Source: SXZD01 sp034680345 (lineage in GTDB: Bacteria; Pseudomonadota; Gammaproteobacteria; Burkholderiales; Burkholderiaceae_B). From it: 64,000 nucleotides of DNA. The translations under genes and the position numbers were made by a program. Location of the stretch: the NCBI GenBank assembly GCA_034680345.1, contig JAXISZ010000005.1, positions 40,285 through 104,284 of the forward strand, read 5' to 3'. Every line of letters begins with the position of its first letter. Position 1 is the first letter of the stretch. Below are positions 36,106 through 45,895 of the stretch, one piece after another. Below the pieces are notes generated by a model. The model did no database searches, was not told the origin of the DNA, and saw only the letters and a program-made list of their open reading frames with translations.

Positions 36106-36236
36106 GAAATTTTTAGAAATCAAATGAATGGAAAATAAAATTAGTATGTTATATTACACCCAAACGAGGGGTATCTTAACAAGGAGTTCGTCATATTATA
36201 TAAGGTTGCATAATTACAAAAATACAGGAGACACTG

Positions 36237-36596
36237 ATGAAATTAAATGCCTTTAATCAAATTAATCATCCTAATCTGTTTGAAGCCTCCAGCGTTTGCT
36301 GGTTGGACTCCGCCACAGATGGCTTGTTAACCACAGAAGCCGAACGTTTTTTATTGTCGCTACCCAACGAACTTGAACCAAACTATCTTGCAGTGCTACG
36401 CCCTCAAATTATCAATGAATTAGCCGCACTGGTGAGATACTCACGGCGATTTCTCAACAGAATCGAAGAATTACTTGCAAATACATTCAAATTTGGACTA
36501 GATTTTAACCTAGAAAAACGCATCAAAGACGAATTGCGGCAACTGTACAATTGGTTACATAATCTATCGACCACGCCATTGTTGGCGAAATACTGA
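36237..36596 (+). CDS. Small protein of unknown function, opposite to the surrounding operon
   Basis: 119 residues, soluble and apparently all-helical, with a basic central helix (LAALVRYSRRFLNRIEELL) and another near the C-terminus (LEKRIKDELRQLYNWLHNL). I recognise no family. AGGAG 7 nt before the ATG and an AT-rich TATTAT box at 36194-36199 suggest it is a real, separately expressed gene. It lies on the plus strand between tyrA and aroA, which are neighbours in related operons, and its last 33 bp overlap the tyrA end. It could be lineage-specific or horizontally acquired. Confidence 0.68.
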   Translation: MKLNAFNQINHPNLFEASSVCWLDSATDGLLTTEAERFLLSLPNELEPNYLAVLRPQIINELAALVRYSRRFLNRIEELLANTFKFGLDFNLEKRIKDELRQLYNWLHNLSTTPLLAKY

Positions 36597-37529
36597 AGCC
36601 TGCCCCAGGGATTCCTGCAATGCAACCTGATTACCAGCTTCTAGATGCTTTTTAAATTTGTGTAAACTGCTCTCAAACGATTTGAGCTGTTTTAGTAATT
36701 CACACTTATTTTCAAAAAATATATCTGCCCACATTTCAGGTGAGCTTGCGGCAATCCGGCTAAAATCACGAAACCCGCCCCCACCGTGCTGCGTATCAAC
36801 AGCAGCCGTTGAACTTCTTAGCAAACCATCAACATAAACAAATGCCAACCAATGTGGTAAGTGACTAACGGCTGCAAAAATTCTGTCATGCTCATCACAA
36901 CTCATCAAACCAACCCTTGAGGACAAAGCCTGCCAAAAAGTGCTTACCTTTTGCAAAGCCACAATGTCTAAAGCTTGATGCTGACAAATAATGACTGATT
37001 TACCTTCGAACAAATCAGCGGTTGCCGCCTGCGGACCATGCTTTTCTGCGCCAGCAATTGGGTGACAAGGAACAAACTGCTTTAAACTTGTTTGAGAAGA
37101 CTGAAAAGCAGAAAAAGCCGCCTGCAACACACCTGCTTTGGTACTGCCACCATCAAAAATAACAGCTTTCTGCGGATTAACCCGTGCAATTAAATCAAAT
37201 AAATTAGGAAACTGAGCAACCGGCACTGCCAAAAAAATGGCATCAGCCCCCTCAATGGCGATTGATAAATCTTCAGCCACTGCATCCACCAACCCAAGCT
37301 CAAGCGCTTGCCGCGCACTGGCTTGGGTTCTAGCCACTCCGGTGACATGCTTAACCAAACCCCGTTGTTTAGCTGCCAAAGCCAAAGAACCGCCAATTAA
37401 ACCAACACCAAAAACCAATAAGCGCTCAAAAATTGGTTGAACAACGTCGAGCGTACCCACCACACGCTCGGTATCTGCTTGGCAAGCTGCTGGTGTTTTT
37501 GAACAAACCAAATCAAACCCCTTGATCAA
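36564..37529 (-). CDS. tyrA: Prephenate dehydrogenase
   Basis: NAD(P)-dependent enzyme of tyrosine synthesis, 321 residues from the TTG at 37529. The Rossmann motif LLVFGVGLIGGSLALAAKQRG only begins at about residue 37, so the true start may be a GTG or TTG further in. The nearest in-frame candidates are the GTGs at residues 23-24. Also seen are FDGGSTKAGVL, PCHPIAGAEKHGPQAA, VSHLPHWLAFVY and GGGFRDFSRIAASSPEMWADI. It overlaps hisC by 17 bases, and its end overlaps the plus-strand unknown gene. Confidence 0.93.
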   Translation of the reverse strand: MIKGFDLVCSKTPAACQADTERVVGTLDVVQPIFERLLVFGVGLIGGSLALAAKQRGLVKHVTGVARTQASARQALELGLVDAVAEDLSIAIEGADAIFLAVPVAQFPNLFDLIARVNPQKAVIFDGGSTKAGVLQAAFSAFQSSQTSLKQFVPCHPIAGAEKHGPQAATADLFEGKSVIICQHQALDIVALQKVSTFWQALSSRVGLMSCDEHDRIFAAVSHLPHWLAFVYVDGLLRSSTAAVDTQHGGGGFRDFSRIAASSPEMWADIFFENKCELLKQLKSFESSLHKFKKHLEAGNQVALQESLGQASVFRQQWRGR

Positions 37530-38646
37530 TTGTTAGGCTTGTTTTTTGCAAAACATCAGGCAAAACTTGCAACAAACGCGCATTCTCTTCAAAAGTACCA
37601 ACGGAAATACGCAAATACTCAGACAAACCATAATTATCGACCGGACGCACTATGACCCCAGAGGCCAATAACGCTTGATTTACTGCAGCCGACTGCGGGC
37701 CAAATTTAACCAACAAAAAATTCCCGTACGAAGGCACAAATGCTAACTGTAGCGCACGTAAACCATCTTGTAACTGCTGCAATCCAGCTTGATTCATTTC
37801 ATAGGTTTGACGCAAAAAATCGTGATCAAACAAAGCTGCTGCAGCGGCAGCCTGCGCCAAAGTGTTCACATTAAAAGGCTGACGAATACGATTGAGGATA
37901 TCTGTGATTTCCTCTTGCGCCAAAGCAAAACCCACACGCAAACCAGCTAAACCATAAGCTTTCGAAAAACTGCGCGACACCAGCAAATTGGAGTAACGCC
38001 GCACCATCTGCATAGCATCATATTGATGTTCAGGGCTAAGGTACTCGTTGTAAGCTTCATCCAAAACCACCACCACATGAGAAGGAACCTTTGCTAAAAA
38101 CGCTTCGATTTCAGCTCCACTTAAAAAGGTCCCTGTTGGGTTGTTTGGATTGGCGATAAAAACAACTCGAGTGTTTTTATCAATCGCTGCCAACATAGCT
38201 GGTAAATCGTGGCCCATTTGGTAATCCGCCACAACTTTAGCATCAGCACCAACCGCTTGAGTGGCCAAGTCGTACACTGCAAACGAATAACGAGAAAATA
38301 CAGCGTTGGTTTGAGGCGCCAAGAAAGCATGCGCCACCATTTCTAAAATATCATTTGAACCATTGCCTAACGTAACCCAAGGCGCTGGTACAGCAAAGCG
38401 TTGAGCAATTGCCGTTTTTAAAACATACCCATTAGGATCGGGATAACGCCCTAAATCAAGAGCTGCTTTTTTCATAGCCTCCTGAGCCTTAGGACTGATG
38501 CCTAGGGGATTTTCATTGGAAGCCAATTTAACAATTTGCTGCTCTTGCAAACCAAACTGCCGAGCAATATCAGCAATCGGTTTACCTGGCATGTAAGGTG
38601 CCATGCGTGCAATATAGGGCGGAAGATTTTTTATAATTCGATTCAT
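37513..38646 (-). CDS. hisC: Histidinol-phosphate aminotransferase
   Basis: About 377 residues, a class II PLP aminotransferase. In this operon position it probably also serves aromatic amino acid transamination. The PLP lysine is in SRSFSKAYGLAGLRVGFA, with the substrate-binding KLASNENPLG, FIANPNNPTGTFL and VVVLDEAYNEY. The ATG at 38646 (MNRIIKNLPPYIARMAPY) has CAGGT 8 nt upstream. The longer frame opens at a GTG at 38670 and an ATG at 38652 is also possible. It lies between pheA and tyrA. Confidence 0.93.
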   Translation of the reverse strand: MNRIIKNLPPYIARMAPYMPGKPIADIARQFGLQEQQIVKLASNENPLGISPKAQEAMKKAALDLGRYPDPNGYVLKTAIAQRFAVPAPWVTLGNGSNDILEMVAHAFLAPQTNAVFSRYSFAVYDLATQAVGADAKVVADYQMGHDLPAMLAAIDKNTRVVFIANPNNPTGTFLSGAEIEAFLAKVPSHVVVVLDEAYNEYLSPEHQYDAMQMVRRYSNLLVSRSFSKAYGLAGLRVGFALAQEEITDILNRIRQPFNVNTLAQAAAAAALFDHDFLRQTYEMNQAGLQQLQDGLRALQLAFVPSYGNFLLVKFGPQSAAVNQALLASGVIVRPVDNYGLSEYLRISVGTFEENARLLQVLPDVLQKTSLTIDQGV

Positions 38647-38683
38647 AGCCATACCTGAAAAATAATTCACTAGACACTAAAAA

Positions 38684-39763
38684 CTAGACAACAGCAGAGT
38701 AAGACCCTAAACATTTAAAAAATGAAGTGCATGCTTGTAATTCTGCAATCGCTGCTTTCAACGCAGGTTCATCTTGATGGCCTAAAACATCAATGTAAAA
38801 ATAATATTCCCAACGACCTGTTCGGGCTGGCCTAGATTCAAAACGGCTCATGGAAACACCATGCTTAGATAGGGGCTCAAGCATACGGTATACCGCCCCC
38901 GGCTGATTAGGAACCGATAGAATAAAAGATGTACGATCTGCCTGACTCACCCCTGATTTTAATCGACCCAAAACCAAAAAACGGGTTTTATTATTAAAAT
39001 CGTCCTGAATATGCTCAGCCAACGGGGTTAAACCATAGCATTGCTGTGCTACCAAACCAGCAATTGCAGCTATATGAACATTTTTTTGCGCTCTTAGAGC
39101 ACCCTCTGCGTTGCTAGAAACCGCCGTTTGCTGCGCATTTGGCATATTAGCCAACAACCAACGTCGACACTGTGCCAAGGCCTGCGGATGAGCACATACC
39201 TCTGTGATTTCTGCCAGACTGCTAGCGCGTGTTAATAAGAGGTGATCTATTGCAAGAGAAACTTCAGCAGTGATAAGTAAATTTGTTTGCAACAGCAAAT
39301 CTAAAGTTCTAGAGACTGAACCCTCTGCGGAGTTTTCAAGAGGTATTACACAAAAATCTGCTCGATCAGACTCAACGCAACCCACCGCCTCTTCAAGCGT
39401 TGAACAAGGCAACGCTTGAATACAACGGCCAAAATGCCGCCAAACCGCTTGTTCGCTATAAGTGCCTTCTGGCCCCAAATAAGCCACCACTAAATGGTGC
39501 TCCAACGCCCGACACGCAGACATAATCTCGCGAAATAAAAGCTCAATACTGGAATCAGGCAATGGGCCTGCATTTTCAACGAGCAAACGGCGAATCACCT
39601 CAGCTTCGCGCTCGGGCCTCATCACCGGCGCTTGTGTTTGTGCCTTAACTTGGCCAATACTTTGCGCCAAACCAGCCCGCTGATTTAAAAGTTTTAAAAT
39701 TTGACTATCAATTGTGTCAATTTGATCGCGTAAGGGCGTTAAATCATGATCACCGTGAAGCAT
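38684..39763 (-). CDS. pheA: Bifunctional chorismate mutase/prephenate dehydratase
   Basis: A 359-residue P-protein for phenylalanine synthesis. The chorismate mutase helix domain is at about 8-90 (LRDQIDTIDSQILKLLNQRAG). The prephenate dehydratase is at about 93-270 (YLGPEGTYSEQAVWRHFG, the catalytic NSAEGSVSRTLDLLL, DFNNKTRFLVLG). The C-terminal ACT domain is at about 280-355 (SFILSVPNQPGAVYRMLEPL, ESRPARTGRWEYYFYID) and gives phenylalanine feedback inhibition in homologues. It starts directly after serC, with no bases between. Confidence 0.96.
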   Translation of the reverse strand: MLHGDHDLTPLRDQIDTIDSQILKLLNQRAGLAQSIGQVKAQTQAPVMRPEREAEVIRRLLVENAGPLPDSSIELLFREIMSACRALEHHLVVAYLGPEGTYSEQAVWRHFGRCIQALPCSTLEEAVGCVESDRADFCVIPLENSAEGSVSRTLDLLLQTNLLITAEVSLAIDHLLLTRASSLAEITEVCAHPQALAQCRRWLLANMPNAQQTAVSSNAEGALRAQKNVHIAAIAGLVAQQCYGLTPLAEHIQDDFNNKTRFLVLGRLKSGVSQADRTSFILSVPNQPGAVYRMLEPLSKHGVSMSRFESRPARTGRWEYYFYIDVLGHQDEPALKAAIAELQACTSFFKCLGSYSAVV

Positions 39764-40891
39764 TTAAGCAAATTCCTTTTCGAAACCACGCATAAATTCA
39801 ACTAAAGCGACAACACCTTCATAAGGCATTGCGTTGTACAAAGACGCCCGCATACCACCAACCGACTGATGGCCTTTTAGCTGAATCAATCCACATTGCT
39901 GCGCTTGATCTAAAAACGCAGCATTGAGTTTTTCATCACGCAGAATAAAAGGCACATTCATCAAAGAACGATCGCAATGACGCACCTCATTCACATACAA
40001 ATCACTCGCATCAATGGTTTGATATAACAATCGCGCCTTACGGCGGTTTAACTCAGCCATAACGGACAAGCCACCCATGGCTTTAAGCCACTTAAATACC
40101 AAACCAGCGATGTAAATGGCATAAGTTGGCGGCGTGTTGTACATAGAAACTTGTTCAGCCACCAAACGATAATTAAAAGCCGAAGGACAAACATCAAGCG
40201 CTTGGCGGCATAACAAATCTTCACGAACAATAGCAAAGGTCAACCCCGCAGGCCCTATATTTTTTTGAGCCCCACCGTACATCACACCATAAGCAGACAC
40301 ATTTTCTGGGCGAGACAAAATATTGGACGATACATCGCACACCAAGGGAATATCATCTAAGCCTAATGCTGACAAATCTGGCAATCCTTGAAACTCAACC
40401 CCATTGATGGTTTCATTGGCACAAAAGTGTAAGTAAGCGCTGTTTTTTGCTACACGCTGTAATTCAATTTCAGGAACATAGGTATTTACTTTCTGCCGCA
40501 CCACACCGTTATAAGCCAATTCAACAGATCGCGCCACAATATCAGCATGACCGTAACGAGCAAATTCTTTAATTGTTTTGGCAGACCAAGCGCCTGAATC
40601 AACAAAAGCGGCACGCTCATAACCTTGCATTAAATTCAACGGAACAATTGCATTTTGAGCAATAGCACCGCCTTGCATAAACAAAATATGGTGGGTTTGC
40701 GGCACCTGTAACAATTCCCGAAAATCAGTCAAAGCCTCATGCAAAATTTGTTTAAATTGTGGACCTCGGTGACTCATTTCCATTACGGAAATACCACTGC
40801 CCTGCCAGTCCATCATTTCAGCAGCGGCCTGTTCTAAAACCACCTTAGGCAACACTGCTGGGCCCGCAGAAAAATTCCAGATCGCAGCCAT
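39764..40891 (-). CDS. serC: Phosphoserine aminotransferase
   Basis: A 375-residue PLP enzyme for serine and, via 4-phosphohydroxythreonine, pyridoxine synthesis. It begins IWNFSAGPAVLPKVVLEQAA and has SVMEMSHRGPQF, FMQGGAIAQNAIVPLNL, the PLP lysine in YGGAQKNIGPAGL, and the terminal KGHQSVGGMRASLYNAMPYEGV. It is 4 bp downstream of gyrA and abuts pheA, the gyrA-serC-pheA order seen throughout Burkholderiales. Confidence 0.97.
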   Translation of the reverse strand: MAAIWNFSAGPAVLPKVVLEQAAAEMMDWQGSGISVMEMSHRGPQFKQILHEALTDFRELLQVPQTHHILFMQGGAIAQNAIVPLNLMQGYERAAFVDSGAWSAKTIKEFARYGHADIVARSVELAYNGVVRQKVNTYVPEIELQRVAKNSAYLHFCANETINGVEFQGLPDLSALGLDDIPLVCDVSSNILSRPENVSAYGVMYGGAQKNIGPAGLTFAIVREDLLCRQALDVCPSAFNYRLVAEQVSMYNTPPTYAIYIAGLVFKWLKAMGGLSVMAELNRRKARLLYQTIDASDLYVNEVRHCDRSLMNVPFILRDEKLNAAFLDQAQQCGLIQLKGHQSVGGMRASLYNAMPYEGVVALVEFMRGFEKEFA

Positions 40892-40895
40892 TGCC

Positions 40896-43517
40896 TTAAG
40901 GCTCCAACTGTTCGTTGGAGCCCTGCAAACCGATTAGGCCAAGATCCATGTTGTCGATATCCAAATCGCTTTCTAAAACCCGTTGCAAGCCAGACAAAAC
41001 CTCACCATCATCGACGCTAATCAAAGTAACACCCTGCGTGGCTCGACCCATTTCTCGAACTTCTGAAACACGGGTACGCACTAACACACCGCCAGTGGTA
41101 ATCAACATAATCTCGTCACTGGAATTGACCAAAACCGCACCCACCACCTTACCATTGCGCTCACTGGTTTGAATAGCAATCATGCCCTTGGTTCCGCGAC
41201 CATGACGTGTATATTCAACAATAGAGGTGCGCTTACCATAGCCATTGGCAGTGGCAGTTAAAACACTCTGCTGCTCATTTTCAGCCACCAAAAGTGCGAT
41301 GACACGTTGCTCTTCCTCTAGCAACATACCCCGAACACCACGCGTTCCACGCCCCATTGGGCGCACGTCATTTTCATCAAAACGCACCGCCTTGCCAGCA
41401 TCGGAAAATAACATAATGTCGTGGGCACCGTCGGTAATGGCTGCACCTATTAAATAATCGCCCTCATCTAAATTAACAGCAATAATGCCCCGCTTCATGG
41501 GCCGCGAAAAATCTGTTAGCGCTGTTTTTTTAACGGTTCCAAAACTGGTGGCCATAAAAACATAACGATTGTCTTCAAACGCCTTAATCGAAAGCACCAC
41601 AGTGATTTTTTCACCTTCAGCCAACGGGAATAAATTGACAATCGGTTTGCCTCGGGATGTTCTGGAACCTTGCGGCACTTCCCAAACTTTTAACCAATAA
41701 ACCCGACCTTTATTAGAAAAGCACAACATGGTGTCATGGGTATTGGCAATAAATAACTGGTCTATCCAGTCATCGTCCTTCGTAGTTGCAGCTTGCTTAC
41801 CGCGCCCACCACGCTTTTGTGACCGATACTCAGATAAAGGCTGGCTCTTAACATACCCAGCATGGGAAAAGGTAACCACCATATCTTGAGGAGTAATAAG
41901 GTCTTCAGTTTCAAGCTCAGTTGCATTTAATTCGATTACAGAACGGCGCTCATCACCAAATTCATTGCGAATTGCACTCAATTCATCGGCAATCAAAGCA
42001 CTGATCCGTGAAGGTTTAGCCAAAATATCCAATAAATCAGCAATTGCAACCATCACATCTTTGTACTCAGCAACTATTTTGTCTTGTTCTAAACCGGTCA
42101 AACGCTGCAAACGCATATTTAAAATTTCTTGCGCCTGCACGTCTGAAAGACGATACAAACCATCAGGTTGTAACCCAAACTGATCAGGCAAAGCATCGGG
42201 CCGAAAACGTAACACCCCGCCTAATTCATTAAATTCTGTGCGGTTTAACATTTCTCGCACCAAAGTTGAGTCCCACACCCTTGACATGAGCCCAGACTTT
42301 GCAACCGGCGGAGTAGGTGCAGCTTTAATGATGGCAATAAACTCGTCAATACTTGCCAATGCAACAGCCAAACCCTCTAAAATATGGCCACGATCGCGCG
42401 CTTTGCGTAATTCAAATAAAGTGCGACGCGTTAGCACCTCACGACGGTGCTGCAAGAAATAATCAACCAACTGCTTTAAATTAAGTAAACGCGGCTGACC
42501 ATCAACCAAAGCAACAATATTGATCCCAAAAGTGTCCTGAAGCTGAGTATTTTTGAATAAATTATTCAAAACCACTTCAGGAACCTCGGCTTTTTTGAGT
42601 TCAACTACAACCCGAATACCATCCTTGTCTGACTCATCTCGAATGTCTGAGATGCCTTCAATACGCTTTTCATTGACCAATTCAGCAATACGCTCAAGCA
42701 AACTTTTTTTATTCACTTGATAAGGCAATTCATCAACAATAATTGACTGACGACCCGTGCGCTCATTTTCTTCAAAATGAGTTTTAGCGCGCATAACCAC
42801 ACGACCACGACCAGTTCGGTACCCTTCACGCACCCCCGCTAAGCCATAAATAATACCAGCTGTTGGAAAATCAGGCGCAGGAACAATTTCCATAAGATCA
42901 TCAATTGTGCAAGCTGGGTTATGTAAAGCATGCAAACATGCGTCAATGACTTCGCGTAAATTATGTGGTGGTATATTGGTTGCCATACCGACCGCAATAC
43001 CTGAAGAACCATTGACCAACAAATTAGGTAGTCGTGAAGGTAAGACAAAAGGTTCTTTTTCACTGCCATCGTAGTTAGGACCGAAATCTACCGTCTCTTT
43101 TTCAATGTCTTCCAACATTTGATGGGCTATTTTGTCTAAACGCACCTCGGTATAACGCATTGCAGCCGCGTTATCACCATCGATTGAACCAAAGTTTCCT
43201 TGGCCATCCACTAAGGTGTAACGCAAAGAAAAGTGTTGCGCCATACGAACAATTGTGTCATACACTGCAGTATCACCGTGGGGATGATATTTACCGATCA
43301 CGTCCCCGACAATACGAGCAGACTTTTTATATGGTCTATTCCAATCGTTGTTCAATTCGTGCATGGCAAACAAAACCCGCCGATGAACAGGCTTTAAACC
43401 GTCACGCACATCAGGCAATGCCCGCCCCACGATTACGCTCATCGCGTAATCGAGATAAGAACGACGCATTTCTTCTTCTAGACTAACCGGAAGGGTTTCC
43501 TTAGCAAATTGTTCCAT
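40896..43517 (-). CDS. gyrA: DNA gyrase subunit A
   Basis: About 873 residues. The breakage-reunion domain starts at the ATG at 43517 (MEQFAKETLPVSLEEEMRRSYLDYAMSVIV), with AAGG just upstream; the nine codons before it open at a TTG. The catalytic tyrosine is in AAAMRYTEVRL. The quinolone region reads HPHGDTAVYDT, with Thr at the E. coli Ser83 position and Asp87 kept. The C-terminal six-bladed domain carries the GyrA-box QKRGGRG(K). It heads the long minus-strand operon and is divergent from ompA. Confidence 0.97.
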   Translation of the reverse strand: MEQFAKETLPVSLEEEMRRSYLDYAMSVIVGRALPDVRDGLKPVHRRVLFAMHELNNDWNRPYKKSARIVGDVIGKYHPHGDTAVYDTIVRMAQHFSLRYTLVDGQGNFGSIDGDNAAAMRYTEVRLDKIAHQMLEDIEKETVDFGPNYDGSEKEPFVLPSRLPNLLVNGSSGIAVGMATNIPPHNLREVIDACLHALHNPACTIDDLMEIVPAPDFPTAGIIYGLAGVREGYRTGRGRVVMRAKTHFEENERTGRQSIIVDELPYQVNKKSLLERIAELVNEKRIEGISDIRDESDKDGIRVVVELKKAEVPEVVLNNLFKNTQLQDTFGINIVALVDGQPRLLNLKQLVDYFLQHRREVLTRRTLFELRKARDRGHILEGLAVALASIDEFIAIIKAAPTPPVAKSGLMSRVWDSTLVREMLNRTEFNELGGVLRFRPDALPDQFGLQPDGLYRLSDVQAQEILNMRLQRLTGLEQDKIVAEYKDVMVAIADLLDILAKPSRISALIADELSAIRNEFGDERRSVIELNATELETEDLITPQDMVVTFSHAGYVKSQPLSEYRSQKRGGRGKQAATTKDDDWIDQLFIANTHDTMLCFSNKGRVYWLKVWEVPQGSRTSRGKPIVNLFPLAEGEKITVVLSIKAFEDNRYVFMATSFGTVKKTALTDFSRPMKRGIIAVNLDEGDYLIGAAITDGAHDIMLFSDAGKAVRFDENDVRPMGRGTRGVRGMLLEEEQRVIALLVAENEQQSVLTATANGYGKRTSIVEYTRHGRGTKGMIAIQTSERNGKVVGAVLVNSSDEIMLITTGGVLVRTRVSEVREMGRATQGVTLISVDDGEVLSGLQRVLESDLDIDNMDLGLIGLQGSNEQLEP

Positions 43518-43812
43518 CCTGACCTTATATCGTGTAATGCACAAGCAAACAAGACCACAATTGTATCAGTGTTACCAACAAAAACCATTTACACAGATGT
43601 AGAAAACCACCTTTGATATCTTGCGGATATTTTGTAGATTTAATGATTAATGGTTGTAGAAAACCCACAATTGATTCGGCATGGAATAAGATTACCCCGT
43701 AAAAATAAGCCAACCCCCTTTGCCTTATGGCAAACTAGATACTGGTCCGTGGTTTGAACCCATAATTTATCGCTAAAATATTTAAAAATTGATCTTACTC
43801 CAAGGAGTCATA

Positions 43813-44460
43813 ATGAAAACATCATCTGCTCTGCTGAAAGCTCTGGTTACGACCGCGCTGAGTTTATCTGCAATAAGCGCTTCAGCACAAAATAACGGTT
43901 ACGTCACCAGCCCAGACGGTAAAGTAGTGAAAGACCCTTTTGGTTTGTGCTGGAGATCAGGCTTTTTCACACCAAGCATGGCAAATGCTGAATGTGACAA
44001 AGATTTATTACCGAAACCGGCTGCCTCAGTTCCAGCCCCAGCCCCAAGTGCACCCGCTCCAAAACCTGTTGCTCCTATAGTGCCTGCAGCACCGGTTATT
44101 GAAAAAGTTACATTCGCAGCTGACGCTTTCTTTGATTTTGACAAAGACACCCTCAAACCAGAAGGAAAAGCCAAACTTGACCAGTTGGCAGCTAATATTA
44201 AAGGGGTTAATCTTGAAGTAATTATCGCAACAGGCCACACCGATTCAATTGGTTCTGACGCTTACAACCAAAAACTCTCAGTTCAACGTGCCAATGCTGT
44301 CAAAAAATACCTCGTTTCTAAAGGTGTAGATGCCAACCGCGTTCACGCTGAAGGAAAAGGCAAAACAAAACCTGTTGCTGACAACAAAACAGCTGCAGGT
44401 CGCGCCAAAAACCGCCGCGTAGAGATTGAAGTGGTTGGTTCTAAAACTGTAACCAAGTAA
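43813..44460 (+). CDS. ompA: OmpA-family outer-membrane protein
   Basis: 215 residues from the ATG at 43813, with AAGGAG 6 nt upstream. A Sec signal peptide (MKTSSALLKALVTTALSLSA, cleavage probably after SASAQ) precedes a short N-terminal region with FGLCWRSGFFTPSMANAECD, typical of small betaproteobacterial OmpA proteins without a full barrel. A Pro/Ala linker follows, then the peptidoglycan-binding domain (about 100-215: ATGHTDSIGSDAYNQKLS, AAGRAKNRRVEIEV). It probably tethers outer membrane to peptidoglycan. A terminator follows at 44521-44553. It sits just upstream of ubiG-gph. Confidence 0.93.
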   Translation: MKTSSALLKALVTTALSLSAISASAQNNGYVTSPDGKVVKDPFGLCWRSGFFTPSMANAECDKDLLPKPAASVPAPAPSAPAPKPVAPIVPAAPVIEKVTFAADAFFDFDKDTLKPEGKAKLDQLAANIKGVNLEVIIATGHTDSIGSDAYNQKLSVQRANAVKKYLVSKGVDANRVHAEGKGKTKPVADNKTAAGRAKNRRVEIEVVGSKTVTK

Positions 44461-44520
44461 ATCGGTTAGCACCATCAAATATCTTTTTAGAGCATTTGAA
44501 GTATTAAACGGTATATAAAA

Positions 44521-44553
44521 CAAAAAGCCCTTCTTTTAAAGGGCTTTTTGTGA
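44521..44553 (+). terminator. Rho-independent terminator after ompA
   Basis: A 12-bp perfect stem CAAAAAGCCCTT (44521-44532)/AAGGGCTTTTTG (44539-44550) with a 6-nt loop lies 60 bp after the ompA stop. The descending arm includes five T. The A-run on the ascending side could also make it work on the other strand. Confidence 0.85.
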
Positions 44554-45157
44554 TTTTAACTCACTGAATTACTAGATATTACTCACTTAAATATTACTCA
44601 TCAAGAAAGCTGATCAATACACTAAATTGCTGTTGCTAATTTAACAAAACTATTTTTTTCAAACTCCAATTCAGGCGGGGGTCCATGCCTCATTTTCAAC
44701 AGCAAGTTTTTTCGTCAAGTCAAAATGACTAGCCTCTAACAGGTGTCGCTTAGCAGTATGCCCAGCGTTAACCAAAGTTTTTTTGGTCCCTTCTCAAACA
44801 AAGTCAGGTTACCAAACCAACAGACCATAGCCTCTACCTATTTATAAGCATTTAATTTATTTGTTACGCTGATTTGTCGCAGACATTGCTCGCTCCTGCA
44901 TAATTAGCAAAAAATCCACGTTGCTTATGTACTTTTTATTATAGTAACTTTTGCCAAAATCTCCAGCAACATGCACCGGATTCTTCTGCTTTGGGCGTAT
45001 TCATATCAATTGTAAACTGACCCACCTACAATAGCAGGTATATGAACTGATAAACATTTATTTTTTGCGTTACGCTAATATCAAATCAGTTAAAATACAA
45101 TCAGCTTCATTAAGTTAAACTCATTTTTTGCTTTGCAAGTCCAATGGAATTAATCCA
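44554..45157. other. Gene-free stretch between ompA terminator and ubiG
   Basis: About 600 bp with no credible protein. A short minus-strand open stretch near 44690-44810 reads like a decayed coding fragment (..LVNAGHTAKRHLLEASHFD..), but it has no start and I could not place it. At 45012-45027 TTGTAAACTGACCCAC recalls the ends of IS21-type elements. These hints suggest an eroded insertion, not proven. The last 100 bp before ubiG probably hold its promoter. Confidence 0.4.
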
Positions 45158-45895
45158 ATGTTGAACACTTTTAACTTAAACCCTCCACCAAAGACCGCTC
45201 AGCCTAACGTTGACCCCGCCGAACTTGAAAAATTCAGCGCCTTGGCTCATAAATGGTGGGACCCACAAAGCGAATTTCGTCCATTGCATGAAATTAATCC
45301 ACTGCGACTAAACTGGATTGATCAACGCGCTAACTTACAAAACAAAAAAGTACTAGACATTGGCTGTGGCGGCGGCATTTTAAGTGAAAGTATGGCCATG
45401 CGCGGTGCCGACGTAACCGGTATAGACTTGGCCGAAAAAAGTTTAAAAGTTGCACAACTCCATCAACTTGAAAGCGGCATTCAAGTTAACTATCAATGCG
45501 CTAGTGCAGAAGACTTTGCTCAACTATACCCAGAATCTTTTGATATTGTGGTTTGCCTTGAAATGCTTGAACACGTACCCGACCCAGCAAGCACAATAAA
45601 AGCGGTCGCAACCCTATGCAAACCAGATGGTTGGGTTTTTTTGTCCACCATCAATCGCAATATTAAAAGCTTTCTACTGGGAATTGTTGGCGCCGAATAT
45701 ATTTTAAAGCTTCTACCCAAAGGTACACACACCTACGATAAATTTATCAAACCATCAGAATTAACACTATTTTGTCGGAAAAATAATTTAACCCCCCAAG
45801 AGATGATTGGCCTAGGTTACAACCCTTTAACGAAAACATACAAACTTACCAATGATACAGATGTTAACTATCTACTCAACTGTAAAAAAATATAA
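45158..45895 (+). CDS. ubiG: Ubiquinone biosynthesis O-methyltransferase UbiG
   Basis: 245 residues from the ATG at 45158; the longer frame opens at a TTG. It performs both O-methylations of ubiquinone synthesis. It has the UbiG N-terminus VDPAELEKFSALAHKWWDPQSEFRPLHEINPLRL, SAM motif I VLDIGCGGGILSESMA, motif II VVCLEMLEHVPDP and the downstream KGTHTYDKFIKPSEL membrane-binding insert. gph starts at the base after its stop. ompA-ubiG-gph next to gyrA is the usual Burkholderiales order. Confidence 0.95.
   Translation: MLNTFNLNPPPKTAQPNVDPAELEKFSALAHKWWDPQSEFRPLHEINPLRLNWIDQRANLQNKKVLDIGCGGGILSESMAMRGADVTGIDLAEKSLKVAQLHQLESGIQVNYQCASAEDFAQLYPESFDIVVCLEMLEHVPDPASTIKAVATLCKPDGWVFLSTINRNIKSFLLGIVGAEYILKLLPKGTHTYDKFIKPSELTLFCRKNNLTPQEMIGLGYNPLTKTYKLTNDTDVNYLLNCKKI

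Noticed and set aside
43245..43290. Thr at the quinolone-resistance position 83 of GyrA
   Set aside because: Thr is the normal residue in many wild-type beta- and gammaproteobacteria and Asp87 is kept, so this is not evidence of resistance.
43719..43734. TTTGCC-TTAT-GGCAAA palindrome in the gyrA/ompA gap
   Set aside because: A possible operator, but 6-bp arms of this composition are common and no regulator binding site matches.
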